This document shows, piece after piece, positions 32,767 through 39,717 of a stretch of DNA of 64,000 nt. A program made the translations under genes and the position numbers. The stretch is taken from the NCBI RefSeq assembly GCF_017571525.1, contig NZ_JAGETY010000001.1, positions 372,001 through 436,000 on the forward strand. The letters run 5' to 3'. The notes beneath the pieces were generated by a model. That model saw only the letters and a list, made by a program, of their open reading frames with translations. It searched no databases and had not been told where the DNA came from. This DNA is from Hymenobacter sp. BT559. GTDB taxonomy: Bacteria > Bacteroidota > Bacteroidia > Cytophagales > Hymenobacteraceae. Position 1 is the first letter of the stretch. Every line of letters begins with the position of its first letter.

Positions 32767-34263
32767 ATGAACGACGCGCCCCTCTCTGGCCTGTACCAGC
32801 CTTCGCTAGCCCTGCTCACCGACCTCTACCAGCTCACCATGGCCTACGGCTACTGGAAGCAAGGCTTGCACGAGCGCGAGGCGGTGTTTCACCTTTACTT
32901 CCGCAAGGCGCCCTTCAACGGCGGCTATGCGGTGGCAGCGGGCCTAGCGCTGGCCGTCGACTATCTCGAAACGCTGCATTTTTCGGACGATGACATCGCC
33001 TACCTGGCCAGCCTGCAAGGCAGCAAAGGCAGCCAGCTTTTCCCCGATGAGTTTCTGGCTTATCTGCGAGACTTAAAATTTACCTGCGATGTGGATGCCG
33101 TGGCCGAGGGCACGGTGGTCTTTGGCAATGAGCCGCTCGTGCGGGTGCAGGGCCCGCTGCTGCAAGCCCAGCTGGTCGAAACGGCCCTGCTCACGCTCGT
33201 CAATTTCCAAACCCTCATCGCCACCAAGGCGGCCCGCGTGCGCGACGCCGCCGGCCCCGACGATGCCGTGCTGGAGTTTGGCCTGCGCCGCGCCCAGGGG
33301 CCCGATGGCGGCCTAGGGGCCAGCCGGGCGGCCTACCTCGGCGGGGCCGACGCCACCAGCAACGTGCTGGCCGGCCAGCGCTACGGCATTCCGGTGCGCG
33401 GCACCCACGCCCACAGCTGGGTCATGACGTTTGAGAGTGAAGTGGAAGCCTTTCGCGCCTACGCCGACGCCTTCCCCGACGACTCAGTATTCCTGGTCGA
33501 TACCTACGATACCCTCGATGGCGTGCGTCACGCCATCGAAGTAGCCCTGGAAATGCGGAAGAATGGCCACGAGCTGGGCGGCATTCGCCTCGATTCGGGC
33601 GACCTGGCCTACCTCTCCAAAGAAGCCCGCAAGCTGCTCGACGCGGCCGGCCTGGAGAACGTGCGCATCGTGGCTAGCAATGACTTAGAGGAAAATCTTA
33701 TCCAGAACCTCAAGCAGCAGGGCGCCCGCATCGATACCTGGGGCGTGGGCACCCAGCTCGTGACGGCCTACAACCAGGCGGCCCTCGGCGGCGTGTACAA
33801 GCTAGCCGCCCTGCGCACCGAAGATGGCCAGGGCTGGGACTTCACCATCAAGCTCTCCGAGCAGCAGGCCAAAACCAGCATCCCCGGCATCTTGCAGGTG
33901 CGCCGCTACCTGGGCGAGGCTAGCCAGCCCCGCGCCGACATGATTTACAACGTGGCCGCCGCCCAGCCGCTGCCCGCCGCCCCCACCATCGTAGACCCCG
34001 CCGACCTCACCCGCCGCCGCCCCGTGCACCCCGGTGCCTCTTTCCGCGACCTGCTAGCCCCGGTGCTGCGCCAGGGCCGCCTCGTGCAGCCTCTGCCCAC
34101 CCTAGCCGAAAGCCGCGCCCACGCCCGCCAGGAGGTGGCTAGCCTCGACCCCAGCATCCGCCGCTACCTCAACCCGCATGTGTACCCGGTGGGCCTGGAG
34201 CAGGGGCTGCACGAGTTCCGCACGCAGCTGATGCTGGCGAAGCGGCCGGTGCGGCCGGCGTAA
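32767..34263 (+). CDS. pncB: Nicotinate phosphoribosyltransferase
   Basis: PncB joins nicotinate and PRPP to give nicotinate mononucleotide, the first step of the Preiss-Handler route of NAD salvage. The 498-residue protein shows LLTDLYQLTMAYGYW at the start, the active-site segment GTHAHSWVMTFESE in the middle, RLDSGDLAYLSKEA and GVGTQLVTAYNQAALGGVYKLA. Length is normal for the larger bacterial form. The last 52 bp of the gene (to within the stop codon) are repeated about 1.2 kb downstream beyond a toxin-antitoxin pair, so its present 3' end may have been changed by insertion. Confidence 0.95.
   Translation: MNDAPLSGLYQPSLALLTDLYQLTMAYGYWKQGLHEREAVFHLYFRKAPFNGGYAVAAGLALAVDYLETLHFSDDDIAYLASLQGSKGSQLFPDEFLAYLRDLKFTCDVDAVAEGTVVFGNEPLVRVQGPLLQAQLVETALLTLVNFQTLIATKAARVRDAAGPDDAVLEFGLRRAQGPDGGLGASRAAYLGGADATSNVLAGQRYGIPVRGTHAHSWVMTFESEVEAFRAYADAFPDDSVFLVDTYDTLDGVRHAIEVALEMRKNGHELGGIRLDSGDLAYLSKEARKLLDAAGLENVRIVASNDLEENLIQNLKQQGARIDTWGVGTQLVTAYNQAALGGVYKLAALRTEDGQGWDFTIKLSEQQAKTSIPGILQVRRYLGEASQPRADMIYNVAAAQPLPAAPTIVDPADLTRRRPVHPGASFRDLLAPVLRQGRLVQPLPTLAESRAHARQEVASLDPSIRRYLNPHVYPVGLEQGLHEFRTQLMLAKRPVRPA
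34211..34262 (+). repeat. Direct repeat copy 1 (3' end of pncB)
   Basis: This 52-bp segment is the last part of pncB up to the second base of its stop codon. Copy 2 at 35410-35461 matches at 49 of 52 positions. The two copies bracket the Xre/RES pair. Confidence 0.9.
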
Positions 34264-34289
34264 ACTATCTTCTAGTGGTCAGCGTTGTA

Positions 34290-34321
34290 TTGCCAATTGG
34301 CAACTACTTTAGCGCCAATTG
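34290..34321 (+). promoter_or_regulatory. Probable antitoxin operator
   Basis: A perfect 14-bp palindrome TTGCCAATTGGCAA (34290-34303) and a second half-site copy GCCAATTG (34314-34321) lie just before the antitoxin start. Spacing and position fit autoregulation by the Xre-type antitoxin. The second site covers an alternative TTG start, which is why I prefer ATG 34331. Confidence 0.6.
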
Positions 34322-34330
34322 ACAAAAACT

Positions 34331-34852
34331 ATGCAGCACATTGGCGGAACTTCTGCATCAATAGGCGGCCATGCTGGCTCGCAGCCAGATAATCGCATCG
34401 CCGCTACCCCAGCAGTGCGCGAGACGGTCACGTCGATACCTATAGCAACTGCTACCGGCGTGCGCTTTGTGGAACAGGTACGCACCGGGTGGCCGCTGGA
34501 GGCTGGGCAACAGCATGTGCGGCAACTAGCGGCCAAGCTGGATATGACGCTGCACGAAATGGCGCTGGTTCTGGCAACGGCTGAGCGGACTTTTGCCCGG
34601 CAACTCAGTGCCAAGCCCTCTGAGAAAACGCTGGCCTTTACCAAAGCCCAAGCTGAGCGGTTGTTGCTGTTACAAGCCCTGACTAACCACGGGGTAGAGG
34701 TATTTGAAGACCAGGGCAAATTTAACCGCTGGCTGCGCCGGCCGCTGCACTTGCTGCAACAGCAGTCTCCTTTGCAGCTGCTGGATACCGTAACCGGCTT
34801 TCGGGTAGTAGACCAATTACTGGGGCGTATAGCGTATGGCGTGTATAGTTAG
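34331..34852 (+). CDS. Xre/MbcA/ParS-type antitoxin
   Basis: The protein (173 aa from ATG 34331) has an N-terminal variable region, an Xre-like helix-turn-helix (about 55-110: VRQLAAKLDMTLHEMALVL) and the C-terminal DUF2384 toxin-binding domain (EDQGKFNRWLRRP, then PLQLLDTVTGFRVVDQLLGRI and a final YGVYS). Such antitoxins block RES toxins by covering the NAD site and repress their own promoter. The toxin gene begins 68 nt downstream with a promoter-like element of its own. Confidence 0.92.
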   Translation: MQHIGGTSASIGGHAGSQPDNRIAATPAVRETVTSIPIATATGVRFVEQVRTGWPLEAGQQHVRQLAAKLDMTLHEMALVLATAERTFARQLSAKPSEKTLAFTKAQAERLLLLQALTNHGVEVFEDQGKFNRWLRRPLHLLQQQSPLQLLDTVTGFRVVDQLLGRIAYGVYS

Positions 34853-34892
34853 ACAGCTAGCAGCATCTAACAAACGGCTGAAAACGACCACC

Positions 34893-34900
34893 TACCTTTG
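34893..34900 (+). promoter_or_regulatory. Promoter-like -7 element before the RES toxin
   Basis: TACCTTTG matches the consensus 20 nt before the toxin ATG. If active, the toxin could be made independently of the antitoxin promoter. Confidence 0.45.
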
Positions 34901-34920
34901 AGTCGAACCCACTCTGCTTA

Positions 34921-35400
34921 ATGCCGCAGCACGTTTACCGCATTCAAACGCAACGCTTTGCCGCCTCCGCCCTTAGCGGCGAAGGCGCCCGCTTATACGG
35001 CGGCCGCTGGAATCCCGAAGGCGTACCGCTGGTATATACCTCCGCTTCGCCCGAACTAGCGCTACTCGAAGTGCTGGTGCATCTTGATGGCACGCGATTC
35101 AGCGACTTACCTCCTTATGTGCTAATTACCATATCCGTGCCCGATGCAGCTATCGAAGTAATAGCCGAAACCGACTTACCACCCAATTGGCAACAGCAAC
35201 CCGCCCCCACGGAACTAGCCAGCTTTCTGCTGCCTCGCCTGCAACCCGGAAATTCTTACGTCGGCTTCTCCGTGCCCTCTGTGATATTACCCAACTCGCC
35301 TAGTCGCAACATACTGCTCAATCCGCAGCACCCATTGATGCCGCAGGTAAAAGTAGTTTCAGTAGCGCCACTAACATTTGATGAGCGGCTACGACCGTAG
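34921..35400 (+). CDS. RES-domain toxin (NAD+ phosphorylase family)
   Basis: The 159-residue protein is a RES-domain toxin. It shows the conserved start YRIQTQRFA, GEGARLYGGRWNPEG (the Arg/Gly-rich segment of the NAD pocket), VYTSASPELALLEVLVH (conserved Tyr, Ser, Glu) and a late PSRNILLNPQHP segment with Asn and His. Characterised members (MbcT in Mycobacterium, Res in Pseudomonas and Photorhabdus) destroy NAD+ and stop growth. All expected motifs are intact, so it is probably active. It follows its antitoxin gene and ends 9 nt before the second copy of the pncB end. Confidence 0.93.
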   Translation: MPQHVYRIQTQRFAASALSGEGARLYGGRWNPEGVPLVYTSASPELALLEVLVHLDGTRFSDLPPYVLITISVPDAAIEVIAETDLPPNWQQQPAPTELASFLLPRLQPGNSYVGFSVPSVILPNSPSRNILLNPQHPLMPQVKVVSVAPLTFDERLRP

Positions 35401-35409
35401 AATCATTGT

Positions 35410-35461
35410 ACGAGTTCCGCACCCAGCTGATGCTAGAGAAGCGGCCGGTGCGGCCGGCGTA
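35410..35461 (+). repeat. Direct repeat copy 2 (remnant of a pncB 3' end)
   Basis: This segment matches 34211-34262 at 49 of 52 positions and would read, in frame, as a slightly different PncB C-terminus (Glu for one Ala) with its own TAG stop. No more of pncB precedes it. It looks like an att-type duplicate or a displaced native gene end. Confidence 0.9.
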
Positions 35462-35496
35462 GCCCTATAATCCCTCAGGAAAATTCGACAGAAAGC

Positions 35497-36000
35497 ATGG
35501 CGAACATCAAAATAAAAATTGGTGATGTTTTCAAAGCCGTAATTGAAGACAAAGCTAAGTTTTTCCAATATATTGGATTTGATACAACCCAATTAAACAG
35601 TGCAGTAATCAAAGTTTTTAAGACTTATTACAGCACAGCAGAAAATCCTAACATAATCACAATTACGGGTGACGCAGTGGATTTCTACGCTCATTGTTTG
35701 CTAAGTACTGGGGTCAAAATCAATTGCTGGACCAAAATTGGCAACAGTGCCATCCAGAATTCCGAGACACCCTTATTTAGGGACACTTACGATTATGGCA
35801 GAGCTTATTGGGAGGAACCCATTCTGGTTTCTAACAACTGGGTAATCTGGCACATGAATGAAGAGATGCACAGAGTAGGCAAGCTCACAGGTAAAAACCA
35901 AACTGCTGATATTGGGATGGTGATGCAGCCAAAAGATATTATGCATAGAATGCAGTATGGAACATACGGGATGCCATTCTACCCAACTTTCGACACATAA
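35497..36000 (+). CDS. AT-rich hypothetical protein, possibly immunity-type
   Basis: The 167-residue protein is encoded by DNA that is clearly richer in A and T than anything around it and lacks the GCTAGC words of the neighbours, so it was probably acquired. It starts with KIKIGDVFKAVIEDKAKFFQY, has a central ITGDAVDFYAHCLLSTG segment and ends GTYGMPFYPTF. The start has some likeness to Imm26-type immunity proteins of polymorphic toxin systems, but the match is weak and I do not assign a function. No partner toxin is next to it apart from the RES gene on the other side of the repeat. Confidence 0.6.
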   Translation: MANIKIKIGDVFKAVIEDKAKFFQYIGFDTTQLNSAVIKVFKTYYSTAENPNIITITGDAVDFYAHCLLSTGVKINCWTKIGNSAIQNSETPLFRDTYDYGRAYWEEPILVSNNWVIWHMNEEMHRVGKLTGKNQTADIGMVMQPKDIMHRMQYGTYGMPFYPTFDT

Positions 36001-36024
36001 CAATAGCGACTGACTACCAACAAG

Positions 36025-37122
36025 CTACGCATACTTCAGCCCCCCCGCCGCGACGCGCAGCGTCACGCCTGCCTCGGCGGTGAGGTAGCCAGCTAGCTGG
36101 GCCTGGTAGCCGCTTTGGGCGAGCTGCTGCACGGTGGCTTCGGCGGCTTCGGGGGCTACTACGAGCAGCATGCCGTTGCCCATATTCCAGTAGAGGTAGG
36201 CGGTTTCGGGGCTAATGCCGCCGATTTCGCAGAGACGCTGCATGGCGGGCAGGGGCGCGAAGAGGTTGTCGAGCACCGCGCCGAGGCCGTTTTTGAGCAC
36301 GCGCTTGAAGTTGTCGGCCACGCCGCCGCCCGTGATGTGGGCCGCGCCGCGCAGGGGCAGGCCGGCATCGAGCACCGCCGTGAGGGCGGGCGCATAGATG
36401 AGCGAGGGGGCTAGCAGGGCCTCGCCCCAGGTAGCGTACTGGTCGGCGTCGGTGCCGTCGTAGGCTTGGCTGTGCCAGTTATCGCCGAAGAGGCGCTGCA
36501 AGGTCTTGCGGGCCAGCGAGTAGCCGTTGGAGCGGAACGAGGGCGAGCGCAGGGCCACCACGGCATCGCCGGCCTGGGCGGTGGCCCCGCTCAGGGGCTG
36601 GGCCAAGCTAGGGTGCAGCACGCCGATGGCCGTGGAGCACCAGTTGAAGTTCATGCGGGCGCCGGGGAAGCCGCCGATGCGGTTGCCCAGCTCGGCAATT
36701 TCACCGCCGGTGATGGCGATTTTCGAGAACTGGCAGGCGTCGTGCAGGCCGCGCATCATCTCGTCCACCACGTCGTAGTCGAGGGTGTTCACGTCGATGA
36801 TGTTCGACAGATTGGTGGGCACGAAGCCGGCGGCGATGAGGTCGTCAGCGGTCATGGCCACTAGGTCGTAGCCTAGGGTATCGTACTTGTCGAGGCGCTC
36901 GCCCAGCTCGATTTTGGTGCCGATGCCGTCCGAGCTGATGCCCAGGCGCTCCTGGCCGAAGCGGATTTCGTTGCTGAAGCCGCCATCGAGGTCGCGGGCG
37001 GGCTCGCCGGGCAGGCCGGCGCGGGTGGCAAACGTCTTTTTCGACCAGTTATAGGCGTTTTTCGAAGCGGCGTTGCCGAGGTCGATGGAGTAGCCGGCGT
37101 CGGGGGTTTGGGCGTTGTTCAT
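36025..37122 (-). CDS. purM: Phosphoribosylformylglycinamidine cyclo-ligase (AIR synthetase)
   Basis: PurM closes the imidazole ring of FGAM with ATP to give AIR, step 5 of purine synthesis. The 365-residue protein shows GISSDGIGTKIELG near residue 65, the AMTADDLIAAGFVP segment, ITGGEIAEL, SNGYSLARKTL and GGGVADNFKRVL. It is the last gene of the minus-strand purine cluster. A pair of GC-rich hairpin repeats separates it from purF, so it may be expressed at a different level. The protein is longer than E. coli PurM and starts with an extra segment of about 15 residues, common in Bacteroidota. Confidence 0.94.
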   Translation of the reverse strand: MNNAQTPDAGYSIDLGNAASKNAYNWSKKTFATRAGLPGEPARDLDGGFSNEIRFGQERLGISSDGIGTKIELGERLDKYDTLGYDLVAMTADDLIAAGFVPTNLSNIIDVNTLDYDVVDEMMRGLHDACQFSKIAITGGEIAELGNRIGGFPGARMNFNWCSTAIGVLHPSLAQPLSGATAQAGDAVVALRSPSFRSNGYSLARKTLQRLFGDNWHSQAYDGTDADQYATWGEALLAPSLIYAPALTAVLDAGLPLRGAAHITGGGVADNFKRVLKNGLGAVLDNLFAPLPAMQRLCEIGGISPETAYLYWNMGNGMLLVVAPEAAEATVQQLAQSGYQAQLAGYLTAEAGVTLRVAAGGLKYA

Positions 37123-37134
37123 GCGGAGCTTGCG

Positions 37135-37275
37135 GGGCGCCTCACCCCCCGGCCCCCTCTCCGAAAAGGAGAGGGGGTGCCAGACGGCGTAGGAGTTATA
37201 TGTTTTTTAATTCTTGCTGTTAAAAATCGACCGGCTCCCCTCTCCTTTTCGGAGAGGGGGTCGGGGTGAGGCGCC
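37135..37275. repeat. Inverted pair of GC-rich hairpin repeats (CACCCCnnGGCCCCCTCTCC type)
   Basis: Each arm holds its own hairpin (CCCCTCTCC / GGAGAGGGG around AAAA or TTTT; 37153-37177 and 37237-37259), and the arms are inverted copies of each other (GCGCCTCACCCC outward). The AT-rich middle is about 50 nt. This word family is a common dispersed intergenic repeat in several phyla. It lies between purM and purF. Confidence 0.85.
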
Positions 37276-37301
37276 CACGCTAGGGCAGCCTCAAACCTAC
37301 C

Positions 37302-38798
37302 TTAGTGCTCGGTCGGCGCGGGCGCCTTGGCACTCACCGACTCGCTCTTCTTCTCGCTCCGGTGGCTCAGGCGCTCCTCCTGCACATGGCGCAGGTAGTG
37401 GGTGACGTCGCCAGTCGGGTACTTGCCGGTGAAGCACGCGAAGCACGAGCCGCCGTGGCCACGCTCCTCGGCAAACAGGTCCTGCAAGTCGCTCAAATCC
37501 TGATAAATAACTTTATCAGCCTCGATGTAGCGGCAGATTTCCTCCTCCGTATAATTGGCCGCAATCAGCTCGGTGCTCATGGCCATGTCGATGCCGTAGA
37601 TGCAGGGCGACACCAGCGGCGGCGCGCTCGAAATGAAATACACCTCGCTAGCCCCCGCCTCGCGCAACAAGCGCACGATGCGGCGCGAGGTGGTGCCGCG
37701 CACAATGCTATCGTCTACCACGGCTACCTTTTTACCTTCTACGAAGGCGCGGATGGGGTTGAGCTTCTTCTTCACCACGTCTTCGCGACCGGCCTGGGTA
37801 GGCACGATGAACGAGCGGCCCATGTGGTTGTTTTTGACCAGCGCCCGGCGGTAAGGAACGCCGATGGCTTCTGCTAGGCCCGAGGCCGAGAAGTAGCCCG
37901 AGGAGGGCACGTCAATCACCATATCGGGCTTGAGGCCAGCATCGACCACCTTGCGGGCGATGATTTTGCCGAGGCGCACCCGCTCGCGGGCCACCAGGCG
38001 CCCATGAATGGTCGAGTCTTCGCGGGCGAAGTAAATCTGCTCGAACACGCAGAAGGCCTTCGGCAGCTCGTTTTGGTTTTTGTAGTGGACTTTGAAATCG
38101 TTGTCGATGAACACAGCCTGGCCGGGGCCAACGTTCTCCACAAACTCAAAATCGAGGTAGTCGAAGCAGGTGCTTTCCGAGGCGAAGGCGTACACCGGGC
38201 CATCAGGCGTATCGCGGCGGCCCATCACCAGCGGGCGGATGCCCAGCGGGTCGGTGAAGGCCAGCAGGCCGTGCCCGGCGATGATAGTAACGGTAGCGTA
38301 GGCGCCCTTCACCAGTTCCTGGGTCGTTTCCACGGCGTCGAAAATATCAACTACCGAGAGGCGGTCCAGGTCCTTCACGCGCAGCTCTGAGGCGAAGGTG
38401 TACATGATGAGTTCCAGGTCATTGGTCGTCTTGGGCAGCACGTGGTACTTCTCGTGCAGCAGCTTGGCCACATCGCGGAAGTTGATAACGTTGCCGTTGT
38501 GCACCATGGCTAGCCCGAAGGGGTAGCTCGTAGTGAAGGGCTGCGCCAGGTCCGAGTCGTTGGCGCCCTGGGTGGTGTAGCGCACGTGCCCGATGCCGGT
38601 GTTGCCGGTGAGCTTTTTGGTGTGCTTGGGCTTAAATACGTCGTTCACCAGCCCCTGCCCCTTGTGCAGGTGGAAGGCCTCGCCGTCAAACGTTGCAATG
38701 CCGGCGGCATCCTGCCCCCGGTGCTGGAGGGCGGTGAGGCCGATAATCATATCGCCCACTACCCGCTCGGGGCCATGAAAACCTACGATGCCACACAT
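37302..38798 (-). CDS. purF: Amidophosphoribosyltransferase
   Basis: PurF makes phosphoribosylamine from PRPP and glutamine, the first committed step of purine synthesis. The 498-residue protein starts MCGIVGF, so the nucleophile Cys2 is exposed by Met removal with no propeptide. The glutaminase domain (1-235) has HRGQDAAGI and GHVRYTTQG; the PRTase domain has the PRPP loop VAVVDDSIVRGTTSRRIV. Cysteines in KAFCVFEQIYFARED, VSPCIYGIDM and CFACFTGKYPTGD match the four 4Fe-4S ligands of the Bacillus-type enzyme, so an oxygen-sensitive cluster is expected. It lies between purM and a small membrane gene. Confidence 0.95.
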   Translation of the reverse strand: MCGIVGFHGPERVVGDMIIGLTALQHRGQDAAGIATFDGEAFHLHKGQGLVNDVFKPKHTKKLTGNTGIGHVRYTTQGANDSDLAQPFTTSYPFGLAMVHNGNVINFRDVAKLLHEKYHVLPKTTNDLELIMYTFASELRVKDLDRLSVVDIFDAVETTQELVKGAYATVTIIAGHGLLAFTDPLGIRPLVMGRRDTPDGPVYAFASESTCFDYLDFEFVENVGPGQAVFIDNDFKVHYKNQNELPKAFCVFEQIYFAREDSTIHGRLVARERVRLGKIIARKVVDAGLKPDMVIDVPSSGYFSASGLAEAIGVPYRRALVKNNHMGRSFIVPTQAGREDVVKKKLNPIRAFVEGKKVAVVDDSIVRGTTSRRIVRLLREAGASEVYFISSAPPLVSPCIYGIDMAMSTELIAANYTEEEICRYIEADKVIYQDLSDLQDLFAEERGHGGSCFACFTGKYPTGDVTHYLRHVQEERLSHRSEKKSESVSAKAPAPTEH

Positions 38799-38879
38799 AA
38801 TTTAATTATTAATTGTGAATTATTAGGAAGGATAGACAGAGCGAGGTAACGCGCTGCTAATGAATGGGGGTTCGTCATG

Positions 38880-39116
38880 CTATGAATGCACCTCATGCAA
38901 AACGGCATACAGCACAAACCAGAAGCTAAGGGCGCCAAAGTAGCCTACGTACTTAGTGATTAGATTTTGGCTGACTAAGTGGTAAGCCAAGTAAAATACC
39001 AAAATCCCGAAAATTGTAAAAAGAAAGTTTTTCTCTTGATAGAGCATTGCGCCTAAAACTGCTCCGGTAGTCATGAACAGGCCTAGCGTAAGTTGCTTTT
39101 TTTCTGATTCGGTCAT
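38880..39116 (-). CDS. Small membrane protein inside the purine cluster
   Basis: The 78-residue protein has three hydrophobic segments (about 8-25, 29-48 and 55-75) separated by short polar turns, and starts MTESEKKQLTLGLF. I do not recognise a family. Its DNA is more AT-rich than the pur genes on both sides. It lies 10 nt after purN and 81 nt before purF on the same strand, so it is probably co-transcribed with them, but nothing links it to purine synthesis. Confidence 0.65.
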   Translation of the reverse strand: MTESEKKQLTLGLFMTTGAVLGAMLYQEKNFLFTIFGILVFYLAYHLVSQNLITKYVGYFGALSFWFVLYAVLHEVHS

Positions 39117-39126
39117 AGTGAAGTAC

Positions 39127-39717
39127 TCATCCTTCTTTTCTAATCAAATCAGCCAAGGTGTTAGCGTATAAGGTGTGCTCCACGGCCAGGCCCCGCCGCT
39201 GCACTTCGGCTAGGGTATCAGCCCCTACCAAATTTACAACCTGCTGGGCCAGAATAGGCCCCGTATCAAGACCTTCGTCAACCAAGTGGACGGTGATTTT
39301 AGTTTCGGACAGGCGGTTGTCGAACGCCCATTCGTAGGCGTGCAGCCCCTGGTGCTGGTGCGTATCGGCGGGGTGAATATTGACGATGCGGCCCGCAAAC
39401 GCCCGCACAAAGGCCGGCGAAAGCACGCGCATGTAGCCCGCTAGCACCACGTAATCAGGCTGATATTCTTTCAACCTATCGACTACCTCCAAGTCGAAGC
39501 TCTCCCGCTTACGGCCCTTGGAAGGCAGGCTAGCCGTGGGCAAGCCCAGCGCCGCGGCTGACTCTAGGCCGGGTGCGGCCGGGTCGTTGCTGAACACCAC
39601 GGCTATCTCGGCCACACCACGCAGGGCACCCGCGCGCACCGCTTCAGCCAGCGCCAGCATGTTAGAGCCGCGGCCGGAGAGCAGAATGGCAAGACGGGCA
39701 GGACGTTGGTCAGTCAT
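39127..39717 (-). CDS. purN: Phosphoribosylglycinamide formyltransferase
   Basis: PurN transfers a formyl group from 10-formyl-THF to GAR (step 3). The 196-residue protein has the N-terminal LSGRGSNMLALAE phosphate site, GYMRVLSP, the catalytic Asn-His pair in NIHPAD, and the catalytic Asp in VDEGLDTGPILAQ. The usual segment after NIHP is altered to THQHQGLHAYEWA, still with the Gly-Leu-His core. The ATG directly follows the purD stop with no gap, giving translational coupling. Confidence 0.94.
   Translation of the reverse strand: MTDQRPARLAILLSGRGSNMLALAEAVRAGALRGVAEIAVVFSNDPAAPGLESAAALGLPTASLPSKGRKRESFDLEVVDRLKEYQPDYVVLAGYMRVLSPAFVRAFAGRIVNIHPADTHQHQGLHAYEWAFDNRLSETKITVHLVDEGLDTGPILAQQVVNLVGADTLAEVQRRGLAVEHTLYANTLADLIRKEG

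Noticed and set aside
34886..34915. tRNA T-arm-like word GGGTTCGACTC on the minus strand
   Set aside because: No pairing stem, anticodon arm or acceptor stem around it; it overlaps the RES promoter region by chance.
35179..35195. CCAATTGGCAA half-site inside the RES gene as a third operator
   Set aside because: It is only a partial match and the bases are explained by the coding sequence (Asn-Trp-Gln-Gln).
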